Source: Anisus vortex (lineage: Eukaryota > Mollusca > Gastropoda > Planorbidae). Taken from it: DNA of 64,000 bases. Below, piece by piece: positions 35,253 through 46,449 of this stretch. Numbering within the stretch: the first letter of the stretch is position 1; every line of letters begins with the position of its first letter. The notes under the pieces were generated by a model, which was not told the DNA's origin, ran no database searches, and saw nothing but the letters and a program-made list of their open reading frames with translations. The translations under genes were made by a program, and so were the position numbers. The stretch is from assembly GCA_949126835.1 (NCBI GenBank), contig OX421495.1, positions 24,923,733 through 24,987,732 of the forward strand, in the 5' to 3' direction.

Positions 35253-36940
35253 CAGGACCGGCTATAGGGTTTTTGATGCCCTAGGCGAAAACAAATTCTG
35301 CGCCCTCATTAAAGTGCATTCGGCGGGGAGAAACTAAGTAGTGTTAGGACATACTTTCCTATTTTCTAAGGCAACTTAAATAAAATACCCTTCGCCTTTC
35401 AGTACCTAGAAGATCTAATTCAGTGGTTCCCAACCTTCTTAGAGCCGCGACCCCTTAATACAGCTCCTCATGTTATTGCGACCCCAAACCATACAATTTA
35501 TTTCCTCGCTACCTTATAACTGTAATTTGTATGTAGGATGTACTAGGATGTATTTTTATTGTTAAAGTAGTACATAATTAACATAATTAATTAACATTAG
35601 GCAAAAAAAAAATGGAATTATATATACAAATAGGAAATATTTATTTATTTCTAATTACACCACGACCGTCAGCGGTTGAAATCCCTTCTTTCTCATAGGA
35701 TCAGAATTTTTAGTGACATTCTTCTGACATTCAAAAGCACAATTGCTGCACAATATTCATTCTTGAAATGTAACAATTGATGATGGAGTTTTCTTATTAT
35801 TTGTTTTAAACAAAACTTAAGAATCTCTCCAACAGTATGCAACAGTCGATCAGTTTGCAGCACACGTTTTCTAATCTCTTTTCGTGTATGTAGATCGTGT
35901 TACACTTCTGAAGGACTTGTTGTAATCTAAGCCTCTTATTTTCTTTAAACAAATTAAAATTTGATCGTTGAAGCTTAACGCACTGAAAAACAAACAGGTT
36001 ATAACCACAATTTCAAATGCACGATGTCACCAAATGCCAAAGATGAAAATTGGAAACGCCAGCTGGGTGCGTTCGTTGTCACATCGGCCTTAACGTCCCA
36101 CCGCACAAAGGGCCCATTCTTTCAGCCAACCAAACATTTAGTCACAAGATGTAAACTGTCCAATCAGCTTTCCCGCCCAAAACTAATTATGCGCTCAACT
36201 GTTCCGATTCGCAGAATGATCGGCGTTCATGATCGACCTCCATGCCCCTACTTTTGGTGGAAGGTCAATTCACGTGCAACTAGTGACACCTCTATTAGAA
36301 CGTGCAACTAGTGACACCTCTACTAGAACGTGCAACTAGTGACACCTCTATTAGAACGTGCAACTATGGGGTAAACTAAGTTCCAATATATTCATGAAGA
36401 GTCGTTTTACCGCCAACACTGCTGCTTTCAATGCAGTGGCTGATTTAACAATGAACATGCTTTGAACACGGCAACTCTTTAAAAAAATGTGTGACTGGTC
36501 CGCATAGGCTAAGTACATCACGACGCCAACCCTGTTACATCTGTATTTGTACCGGTAGTATGTGGTGGGGTTGGCACTTTGAGGTTCACACTGGGTACTC
36601 CCAGGGGAGTATGTGCATGTGGGCGGACCCGCTTGAACATGGATAGAGAAGCGGTGTCTCGGTTCCTAAGGCAATCGAAAATATAAGGTTTTCTGGTGGT
36701 CTTAGGCGACCCCCGTGATATGGTCGTTCGACACCCAAAGGGGTCGTGACCCACAGGTTGGGAACCACTTATCTAATTTGTCTGCCTATGCTAGTAGAGC
36801 GCAGAAGTACTAAACATTAATTTAGTTTATTTTTTTTTAATTCCCCAATAAAAAACAACAACCTCAATTTGGCCCCCCCGCCCCAAATTTTGCACCCAAG
36901 GCGGCCGCCTAGGTTGCCCTATATGGACGAGCCTGCCCTG
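35253..36940. mobile_element. Inverted-end element hosting another element
   Basis: Left end CAGGACCGGCTATAGGG and right end (other strand) beginning CAGGGCAGGCTCGTCC then ATATAGGG. Flanks ATTGTAGG (35245-35252) and ATTATAGG (36941-36948) match at 7 of 8 bases. The hAT element at 35421-36770 sits inside it; without that insert it is about 340 bp. Confidence 0.72.
35421..36770. mobile_element. hAT element, 1350 bp, nested
   Basis: Ends CAGTGGTTCCCAACC and, on the other strand, AAGTGGTTCCCAACC. Perfect flanks ATCTAATT at 35413-35420 and 36771-36778. Three direct copies of ACGTGCAACTAGTGACACC lie at about 36272-36350. No complete transposase frame. Confidence 0.92.
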
Positions 36941-37309
36941 ATTATAGGCTAGCATAAGCTTAATAGCAATTTCGTTTTCGCACAGATCACTCCCTAGATA
37001 ATCTTGCTTAAGTTAAAACTATAATCTTACTTTAAATTCGCGGTGAGTGAAACTAATACAAAAAGAACAATTTCAAATGACACGCGGTGGAGTTGTGACC
37101 CTGTCCTTGGAAATAAACAGTTCTTTTTTCCCCTCTTCAATAATTATACATTAATACTATAAAAAAAAACATTGGCCACTTCTTTCACTCTTAATCTATA
37201 TCCGACTACAAAAAAAAATATTTAAAAAAAATCACCTAAGCAGGGCCCCCAAGAGAACAAAAATATGCCGGTACGAGATTTTTTCTCTAAGCAAGTCCAT
37301 GGTTTGAGT

Positions 37310-37579
37310 CTAGTCCTGCATATATATTAGTGTTTTAAATGATAAGTTACTGGTATTCTTTGTTTGTTCAGGCAACCCATTCCATGCCCGGATGCCACTT
37401 GGGATGAAAAAGTACTTGTGTGCATTTGTTATCGTATAGGTATCGTATAAGACTCGGACCACGGATGAGCGTAGGACGCAATAATCTTCTTTATATAGAC
37501 GGAGCGTCTGTAATGTATAAGACAAGTTCGCAAAAAGGATAAGGAAAGTGTTTTTAACTTTGTTTATCTGAGCACTCAT
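37310..37579 (-). pseudogene. LINE reverse-transcriptase C-terminal fragment
   Basis: An 89-codon minus-strand frame. Its segment YFFIPSGIRAWNGLPEQTKN followed by LSFK is the usual end of non-LTR retrotransposon ORF2 (F-P-x-x-I-R-x-W-N-x-L-P). The upstream reverse-transcriptase core is absent. The antisense of its middle part is shared with the tail of the SINE at 46983. Confidence 0.62.
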
Positions 37580-38094
37580 TGTAACAGGTGGTTTTCGTGT
37601 TGTATTTCTAAATTATAATTTAATGCCTTATGTATTATTACTACTTTACTCGTTGTTCTTCTATCCTCTAGTAATGCTTAGTGATTTAACTATTGGTGTC
37701 ACTCTTGTCAGTTGTAAGTTGTAAATATTGGCCAGTAATGTATGTTGTGTAGTCAAATGTAAGTTTAGATCTCAGATCCTAAATGCTATCGAAAATAATA
37801 AGGTCCTATATTACAACTAGATGCTTCTTTGCATATTTAACAAAACGTTCAAGTACACATTCAAAGAATACCAAAATTAAGGCCCCCCCCCAGCAGCGCC
37901 ACCTGAGATTAAAGGAGATTTGGGGGCATCATCTCTTAGCTTAATAGCAACAATTAAAAAATACTTGCGTAATTGCCAATTTAATTTTTAATTTTAATAT
38001 TCATGGGCCCCTTAAACTCTTATGGGCCCCGGTACGGCGTCCCGACTGTACCCCCACCCCTCCTCTCGTGGGGCCTGCACCTAAGCGGCTATAT
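37580..38094. other. Non-coding spacer
   Basis: No gene. GGGCCCC-type sequence near 38005-38075 resembles MITE interiors. Confidence 0.4.
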
Positions 38095-38199
38095 CCCAGC
38101 GGGCACATCACGTCGTATCGACGAGGAAACACCTTGGAAACGACTTATCGTGGTTTCTACGTTGTTTCCCCATCGATAAGATGTGGTGTGCCCGCTGTG
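38095..38199. mobile_element. Palindromic MITE, second copy
   Basis: Begins CCCAGCGGGCACATCACGT and ends with TGTGGTGTGCCCGCTGTG. Same family as the copy at 34930. Confidence 0.65.
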
Positions 38200-39219
38200 T
38201 ACTCTGAGAAACACAAAAACAAACTAACAGAGCTTAACATAAAACTGCATAGGTAGTGTGTTGAGGGTGAAGAGCTGCTGACATCCGCCTCAAGCCACGG
38301 CAGGTAAGTCGGTGACATTTTTTGTTTTAAATCTGCATTTGGGTCGACACCCCCGTCGTGTTTATTTCAATTCACCATGACGTCGAACAGCGGTCGAGAT
38401 TGGTATACATTTTGTCGTAATTTGTAAAGATGGCTGGACACTGACGATGAGCTTTCTTTAACAATACAGGATAATTTCCACAATTTCATTATTAAATTAT
38501 TGTTATTGTTTCATTTAACCATTTTACAACATTTAATTCAATGACATAAATGGATTTAAAAAATACAACTTAACCTAAATTGTATCTATTATAGACCCTA
38601 CTTTTAAAAAAAATTGAATCGTTACAAGATGTGGACAAAATAATCACACGACAATCACTAAACAATTGAGCTTGAATCTTACCATTCTTACCTTTAATTT
38701 GCACGGCGAGGGAAACTAGTCGGTCCCGATAGATTTAAAAACAGAGCACAAAAACTAAAACAACAACAACCTTTCAGCTTTAAGTAACACGACTGTTACA
38801 CAACTGGTGGTACATCAGCAGCTACACTAATATGTAGACCCCTGCGACTTATATCCGTATCCGTGTAAATAATCCGTCCCCACCTCCCCCGATCTCACAT
38901 AATGTTTACAAATGAAAAACTCTTATTGCACTCCACTTCTGATCTAGTCTAAAATATCCGGCTAGAAAAGTTTACATACAATATTTCATATTTCACATAA
39001 CAAATTCATTGACTAGTGAAAAAAACTAAAACTTTTAGCATTATGGCGACAATGCACAAACATATTTGATTTAAAAATAAATGAAGCTAAGCAAAAAAAA
39101 ATAATTTTATAAAGTCTATACAATTCGGTAACGGAATCTGGACGGACAGTTACATAGACTTTATGGTTTTCTAATTTTATTGTCTTATGTTTGTTATTGT
39201 TTTAATGGTTTACGTTTAC
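38200..39219. other. Non-coding spacer
   Basis: No exon, RNA gene or repeat identified. Confidence 0.45.
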
Positions 39220-39354
39220 AATCTATCTATCTATCAATCTATCTATCGGTATCTATCTATCTATCTGTCTATCTATCTACCTTTCTATCCGTCTATGCGT
39301 CTATCCGTCTGTCTGTCTGTCTATCTATTTATCTATCAATCTATCTATCTATCA

Positions 39355-39413
<59 letters not shown>

Positions 39414-39660
39414 AATCCATCTATCTATCTGTATCTATCTATCTATCTGTTTATCTATCTACCTGTCTACCCGTCTATCTATCTATCTATATATCTATCT
39501 ATCTATCTATCTATCAATCTATCTATCAATCTATCAATCTATCTATCAATCTATCTATCTATCAATCTATCTATCTATCTGTATCTATCTATCTATCTGT
39601 TTATCTATCTACCTGTCTACCCGTCTATCTATCTATCTATATATCTATCTATCTATATTA
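39220..39660. repeat. (ATCT)n microsatellite, interrupted
   Basis: Tetranucleotide ATCT with GTCT, ATCA and CCGT interruptions. A block of about 120 bases is duplicated (39420-39500 and 39570-39650 share GTATCTATCTATCTATCTG and ACCTGTCTACCCGTCT). Apparent proteins of isoleucine/tyrosine/leucine/serine repeats are artefacts. Confidence 0.95.
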
Positions 39661-39935
39661 TATCCGGCCATACTATCTACCATACGCAACAAGAAATATA
39701 TCGTCAAGACTTCAGTCAGCCATAATACAATAGCTGACTACTAATGAACTTTTTCTTGCATGATAAATTGTGTGATTGTGTGTGCGCTTGTCTATTTTTA
39801 TAAGTATATTTCTGCGCTTGTAAAAAAATTACACAAAATTCTTTTATTTTATTTAAAATATGCTGAAGGACAAAACATCTGTAATCAAGACTAATTTCCA
39901 TTTGTTTGGATCAATAAAGAAATCTTATCTCATCT

Positions 39936-39937
39936 TG

Positions 39938-40003
<66 letters not shown>

Positions 40004-40557
40004 CATCCATCCATCCATCCATCCATCCATCCATCCATCCATCCATCCATCCATCCATCCATCCATCCATCCATCCATCCATCCATCCATCCATCCATCC
40101 ATCCATCCATCCATCCATCCATCCATCCATCCATCCATCCATCCATCCATCCATCCATCCATCCATCCATCCATCCATCCATCCATCCATCCATCCATCC
40201 ATCCATCCATCCATCCATCCATCCATCCATCCATCCATCCATCCATCCATCCATCCATCCATCCATCCATCCATCCATCCATCCATCCATCCATCCATCC
40301 ATCCATCCATCCATCCATCCATCCATCCATCCATCCATCCATCCATCCATCCATCCATCCATCCATCCATCCATCCATCCATCCATCCATCCATCCATCC
40401 ATCCATCCATCCATCCATCCATCCATCCATCCATCCATCCATCCATCCATCCATCCATCCATCCATCCATCCATCCACAGATCCATCGATCCATCCATCC
40501 ATCCATCCATCTATCTATCTATCTATCCATCTATCTATCTATCTATCTTACTATCTA

Positions 40558-40608
<51 letters not shown>

Positions 40609-40609
40609 T

Positions 40610-40673
<64 letters not shown>

Positions 40674-40677
40674 CCTA

Positions 40678-40772
<95 letters not shown>

Positions 40773-40777
40773 GTCTG

Positions 40778-40816
<39 letters not shown>

Positions 40817-40817
40817 G

Positions 40818-40852
<35 letters not shown>

Positions 40853-40866
40853 ATATATATATATAA
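39936..40866. repeat. Compound (ATCT)n(ATCC)n(GTCT)n(CT)n microsatellite
   Basis: ATCT repeats, then a nearly pure ATCC block from about 40000 to 40510 (roughly 125 copies), then ATCT, GTCT, ATCT, CT and AT runs. The ATCC block is interrupted only near 40477-40492. No coding meaning. Confidence 0.97.
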
Positions 40867-41672
40867 CACTATGATAATAATTTGAGTTGTGCCTCGGCAG
40901 AAACTAATTACACGTGTCCTAAATTCATCAGTAACTCATCATAAAAAGCTAATAGGCATATCTAAATGGGTTAACACAAAATAAAACTGGAAAAAAAAGG
41001 ACATCAAAAGAGTCCTTATCAGGTACATTTGCCAGAGGCGGGTCTCTTTTGCCCCAATGCGTGAGTGGTCATCTTGATCTAAATGTACTTACTTACACTA
41101 CTATTTATAGCTAGAAATCTATATTAAAAACACCTTACGGCTATTTTATGTCTCTGACCACTAGAGAGCTGAAGATGAAATATGGTCAGTAGTTTAGGGC
41201 TTGTCGTGTTTAAGTATCTGCTATAAGTAGTCCACATCTCTGAGCAGCCACTAGCGTTCAACGGAAATACGAACTTCCTACTTTGAAGCCATTTATTACA
41301 GTGAGAATAAAGTCAAGTAGGCCTTTGTATTGTAATATATATTGTGCATAATAATATGTTTAGTTGTAATTGAATGAAACAAACAATTAATTAATTATGT
41401 TTTGTTTTTACTCTCTAAGCCTTTCCACCACTAAACAAAGGTTTGCAATTATTTTTTATCCACTGTAAGAGAAAATTTAATGTTAAGCAAGAATCAATCT
41501 CTGGAGAAATTTATATTATTAACTTGATTTATTTGAAAATGTCATTTACCCGCCCCCCGCTAATTCCTCTCTCCCCACTTCTATGATTAAGACATACGAG
41601 GCTGACTACATTTTATATTAATATCTGCATTAAGTTGAATCTACGTTTCACTCTACTAAAGGGTCAATCAAC
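40867..41672. other. Upstream region of gene B
   Basis: AT-rich sequence with no gene seen. It should contain the promoter and 5' UTR of the gene starting at 41673, but I recognise no defined motif. Confidence 0.4.
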
Positions 41673-44600
41673 ATGTATGAAACTGCAGTAACAACAATCA
41701 GAAGTCTTCTTTTGATTTTTCCATTTCTCGGATTTATGTAAGTTTTTAATTTTTAACTGTTATATCACAATAACAAAGGCATATTTTTTTCAGATTTTTG
41801 GGTTTTGGTCTAAATCTAAAACATACACAATTTATTATTTTAATTAAGTTTCTAAAAATACTGGTTTACCATTGACATAATTCAACTAGTTTACCATTGA
41901 CATAATTCAACTAGTTTACCATTGACATAATTTAACTAGTCTACCATAGACACAATTCAACTAGTTTACCATTGACATAATTCAACTAGTCTACCATAGA
42001 CACAATTCAACTAGTTTACCATTGACATAATTCAAATAGTTTACCATTGACACAATTCAACTAGTTTACCATTGACATAATTCAACTAGTTTACCATTGA
42101 CATAATTTAACTAGTTTACCATTGACATAATTCAACTAGTTTACCATTGACATAATTCAACTAGTTTACCATTGACACAATTCAACTAGTTTACCATTGA
42201 CACAATTCAACTAGTTTACCATTGACATAATTCAACTAGTTTACCATTGACATAATTCAACTAGTTTACCATTGACACAATTCAACTAGTTTACCATTGA
42301 CATAATTCAACTAGTTTACCATTGACATAATTCAACTAGTTTACCATTGACATAATTCAACCCCACTTCTTGTTTTCATATTATTGTTATCGTCACTAGC
42401 TGTGTGCAAACAATAGATGAGGACGCACTGTTAGAAAAATACCCTGGTTTGTTTCACACATGGGACGAAGTCAGTTCAATCCCCGTAGAAGCAGCAGAAG
42501 TTAACTCTATCTTATTAGACAGATACCCAGGTTTGTTTAAAACCCCCGAAGAAATCAGGATACTGGAAAATCAACTCAAGGTATTTTTTTGTTCTCTCCT
42601 AAATAAAAAAAGTTTTTCTTTTAAAGTATTGGATTGATAGTTTAAAGATCAAAAACTATAACAGAGATCTAAATATAGCTCAGTTGTATTTTTAAAGACC
42701 CAATGTTATGTTCGAGTGTGTTAATTGGAAGTAGTGCTTTGTCTGAAATTGTTCAGACGCTCTGGAATGTTCTCTTGCATAAGAATATCCTAAACTTGTT
42801 TCAGCAATATATTATAATTTAACCATTTTCCCCAATGAATTTTTACTTAGAATCACTATATCCAGTTCAAGAGCCAAGTAGCGATAATACTTAAAGCTTT
42901 GACTACTAACAATAATACATAATATAAAACACCAATCTTTGTCAATGCTTATATAAACACATGGACAAAATGACTATTCGTATTCCATATGAAAGAACAA
43001 AATCATATAAATTATCTTGATTCTCGAGTGGCATCTGAGCATGCATTGGGATGCCCGTCTGGTAAAACAAATTATATATAAAAATATCGTTTTTTAAATA
43101 GAAAAAGGAGGATTTATGCCTTTAGGAAAGTTTCTCCTTCCCTTACCCCCTTTCCCCATCAACTTCTTTTATTTTTCTATTTTCCTCCCATATACAATAC
43201 TCAACAGAAAATTCAAGGCAAACCAGATACTTTCAGAAAGCCTACAGACTATCACGCCTGCTGTGTATCGTAAGTAAATTTATTATAAAATATATAAAGC
43301 AAACCGTTCATTCACCGTAGGCTATGGTTGTGTACTTATTTAGCTAGATGATATTCAAGTGAACATTTTTTTAAAGCTAATATTTATGTAGTCCTATAGA
43401 ATACAGTTTGTTCCCGGTGTCCATAACTCTACCCGGTTCCGACCGGTACCTGACAGTATAGTAAGGCGGCTGAGCATTGTGGTTGCACATTCCCTTATAT
43501 ACAGTGGCCACAGAAACTTTTGCCATATAGATCTTTGAACTGAAAGGGAAACTTCCTTTCTAGTGCACAATAAAAACTCCACGATGTTTAAAATTCGGAT
43601 AAAAACCTAAAGCTGTTAAAATGCTTTGAGTAAAAAAAAAATGAAAACATTTCTAATAGTTAAGTTATCCAATATCCACAGTATCATACAAAGCATTATA
43701 CTATAGACCTTCGCCAACCATAACTGTATGTAAAACTCTAATCGACAGTGAAAAACTCATTCTGCCTTATTCTGCGCTAAGTGACGTTTTTGGAAACGTC
43801 CTTCAACTTGTTCAACTTGGAAACAGAAAACAATATTTCCCAACGGAAACCTGCAGGTAGGGTAACGTATACGTACATAAAAAACACCACCAAGGGTAAC
43901 ATGGTGGTAAAAAGCCCACCCATATTATAGACCTTCATAATTGAATATTTTACTTTTAAAACTAGTAATTTGAAGTTAAATAAATAGACAAAACAAATGC
44001 TATTTAATGACACACAATTTAAACCATAAATAGTGATAATCAATTTAAACCAATTTGTACAAACAAATTGTGCCTTTAACCCCTTTAACCCCGAATCGGC
44101 ATAGATGGGACAAAGGGCCCAGTGGGTTATATTTATTTTATCACTGTCATAACTATCACAATTTTGACACACATCAAGAGATACACCCTGTGTGCATTTC
44201 TTATGTGCCCACTTAAGGCAAATGGGGCATCTGATCAAATTTTACCCTGACTTGTTTCTCGATAAGTTCTTCCCCAGTATAGGAATGTGACATGTTTAGC
44301 TATGTTAATGTTCAGTGAATTGAACAATAAAGTCTGTGTTAACTGAAGTAATGGTTTGGTTGGTTTGCTGTAAATTATCAGTCACAATCAAAGGCATTGC
44401 TAAAACTTTATGGGTTAAATGAAAAAAGACCAGACTAATAAAATCCCTTTATAGCAATGCCAACAGTGGCAGTTATCCTTAGTTTGCGTTACAAATTTAG
44501 TAAAAAAAATGGGCGAGCCACACCAAAACTGCTCGCTACCAAACTATCTATTATCTGTGCAGAACCAGTGCCCTCACATGGGCGGGGGGGGGGGGGGGGG

Positions 44601-46120
44601 GGCAGAGGGGGCATATGTCCGGGGGCGACACTTCCAAGGGGGGCGGAAAATGTAGTCTAAATATAGCAAATCTAGCACTAAACAAGCAGTTACAGTATGC
44701 AAAGGGGGGCGCTGAAACTTTTGCCCTGGGGCGCTACATAAGCTTGTAAGGGCTCTGTGCAGAACCCTATGACTTTTAATTATAGCTTCGCTATGCTTAA
44801 AACCAATTGATCTGCAAATGCTTTTCTAGTCCTTGTGAAAACATTTGGATTTCTCTTTCAAAGCCTGACAGCCAGTTAGGCCGAGAAAGGCCAGAAAGGA
44901 CACATTTTTTGTGTGTTGTAATCAGATTAAATGTTTTTATTTTTGAAAATAATATATAAAGTAGAATACTTTTTTAACTTTCACCAATTATTTGGAAAAT
45001 TGTGTATGGGCGTTTTTAACCCAATAACAAGTGGGCGTTTTATTGCCAATCAAGCTGGATTCATTTATCAAAATATTTTGTTAGGCCCCTTCCATTTAAC
45101 CCACACTGATAGTAAAAATGATGGAACAAATAATCTAACTATAATCGTTTACATATTTACAAAAGCTCGTCTGCTTAATAAGTTAACACACATTTCAAAT
45201 CAATGTAAAATTAAGGTAAAAAAAAATGCTGAAAAAGTTAAAAACATTCACAAAGATGTACCTGTTTAAATAGCAATATGAACCCTTTTCAGGGGAGGGG
45301 CGTCTTACCCCAAGGGTGGACTTTTTACCCCATGCGACCCTATAGAATGTCTTTTTTTTATATCATATATGTGCACTTTCCTTTTCCCTTGCAATGAAAA
45401 AGTTTTGATCTATTCACGTTTTGTCTATGAAACAATTTTAATATATTCAAGCATTTTTTTAATGAAACAGTTTTTATATATTCAAGCATTTTTTAACTAA
45501 ACATTTTTGATCTATTCACATATTGTCAATGAAACAGTGTTGATCTGTTCACATATTGTCAATAAAACAGTTTTGATCTATTCACATTTTGTCCATGAAA
45601 CAGTGTTGATCTATTCACATATTGTCAATAAAACAGTTATGATCTATTCACATATTGTCCATAAAACAGTTTTGATCTATTCACATATTGTCAATAAAAC
45701 AGTTTTGATATATTCACATATTGTCAATAAAACAGTTTTGATCTATTCACATATTGTCCATAAAACAGTTTTGATATATTCACATATTGTCCATAAAACA
45801 GTTTTGATCTATTCACATATTGTCAATAAAACAGTTTTGATCTATTCACATATTGTCAATAAAACAGTTTTGATCTATTCACATATTGTCAATAAAACAG
45901 TTTTGATCTATTCACATATTGTCAATAAAACAGTGTTGATCTATTCACATATTGTCTACACAGGAAAGACGCGGATTGTAAATTGTGCTCGTGCTCCTGC
46001 AGTATGGTCAACCAGACGTTTACAGCACTCACCTATAGTACAGGGAGTTCCACTGACGTCACCTTTAGTTATGTGCAGGTCCCTGGTTTCTGCAGGTGTT
46101 TCAACAATTTGTCCCCATAA
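41673..46120 (+). CDS. Spaetzle-like secreted cystine-knot protein B
   Basis: Five coding exons: 41673-41737, 42400-42580, 43208-43269, 43749-43856, 45964-46120. All have GT/AG borders and consistent phases; 190 aa. The start MYETAVTTIRSLLLIFPFLG acts as a signal peptide. Exon 2 carries an internal duplication, LLEKYPGLFHTWDEV and LLDRYPGLFKTPEEI (about residues 29 and 59), where gene A has one copy. The C-terminal domain runs from YHACCVSEKLILPYSAL through LVQLGNRKQYFPTETC and DADCKLCSCSCS to YVQVPGFCRCFNNLSP and stop. Exon 4 is 108 bases in both genes and intron phases match, so A and B are paralogues. Cysteine order and the KL-x-x-P, KQ-TE-C and V-P-x-x-CxC motifs suggest a Spaetzle/neurotrophin-type cystine knot; a Toll-like receptor partner is only an inference. 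Introns 1 and 4 contain minisatellites. Confidence 0.78.
41873..42360. repeat. 25-bp minisatellite in intron 1 of gene B
   Basis: About 19 copies of a 25-bp unit, CTAGTTTACCATTGACATAA plus TTCAA, with CATAA/CACAA variants. It ends about 40 bases before the exon 2 acceptor. Confidence 0.95.
43430..43510 (-). mobile_element. SINE family A fragment, intron 3 of gene B
   Basis: GGTACCTGACAGTATAG and AAGGCGGCTGAGCATTGTGG resemble the body of the family A SINE (GGTACCTGACC, GGCGGCTGTGCATTGTGCTG). Short and decayed; orientation uncertain. Confidence 0.4.
44090..44238 (-). pseudogene. PHD-like zinc-finger tail relic in intron 4 of gene B
   Basis: The minus-strand frame reads IRCPICLKWAHKKCTQGV and then DVCQNC. 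This C-x2-C-x5-H-x2-C...C-x2-C spacing is the second half of a PHD finger, as seen at the ends of some invertebrate DNA-transposon proteins (pogo-like). No flanking frame supports a whole gene. Likely a transposon relic antisense to gene B. Confidence 0.45.
44566..44757. mobile_element. hAT-type MITE, 192 bp, with long G-tract
   Basis: Ends CAGTGCCC (left) and, on the other strand, CAGAGCCCTT (right). Perfect flanks TGCAGAAC at 44558-44565 and 44758-44765. A G run of about 20 sits near 44582. Lies in intron 4 of gene B. Confidence 0.82.
45415..45955. repeat. 33-bp minisatellite abutting exon 5 of gene B
   Basis: About 15 copies of a 33-bp unit, TTTTGATCTATTCACATATT then GTCAATAAAACAG. Since 33 is a multiple of 3, a long frame with a repeated SHIVNKTVLIY peptide appears. 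It is out of frame with exon 5 and non-coding. The final unit turns directly into the acceptor (GTCTACACAG, 45963). Confidence 0.93.
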
Positions 46121-46433
46121 CGGGACATAACTGATGCATTCATTAAAAAGAGGTTTTAGTTTCTTTTATTCACCAGACAGTGAAACTTTTTTTTTGTTGA
46201 TTGTATTGAATGTTATACGGGTATAAATTAAAATCTTTTTTTATTCTACTGTATTGAAATATATCCATGTACTTATAATAATGTATGCACAAGACCATCT
46301 CTCATTTTCTTTCTTGTCTAACAATTTAAGACTTTTTTTTTCTTCTCGTTTTAAACAGAATAGTTATAAGGTTTAGCAAAATCTACAAAATTATATATTG
46401 TAGTTTTTTAACTTTTGAGTTACGTTTGATAAT

Positions 46434-46439
46434 AATAAA
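46434..46439 (+). promoter_or_regulatory. Possible poly(A) signal of gene B
   Basis: AATAAA in an A-rich context about 310 bases after the stop codon. Confidence 0.5.
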
Positions 46440-46449
46440 AATAAACATA

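Noticed and set aside
35640..36020. Possible coding relic inside the hAT element at 35421
   Set aside because: No frame longer than a few dozen codons and no hAT transposase motif that I could read.
39180..40885. Long frames of isoleucine/tyrosine/leucine/serine, histidine/proline/serine or methionine/aspartate/tryptophan repeats
   Set aside because: Products of ATCT and ATCC tetranucleotide repeats on both strands; no start context, splice sites or non-repeat domain.
44931..45269. A 112-codon plus-strand frame in intron 4 of gene B
   Set aside because: No recognisable domain, no splice signals in register; may be a relic of the same transposon as the PHD-like fragment, but I cannot show it.
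45507..46130. A 207-codon frame covering the 33-bp repeat and part of exon 5
   Set aside because: It reads exon 5 in a different frame from the Spaetzle-like protein; the repeat is a multiple of 3 without stops, which creates the frame.
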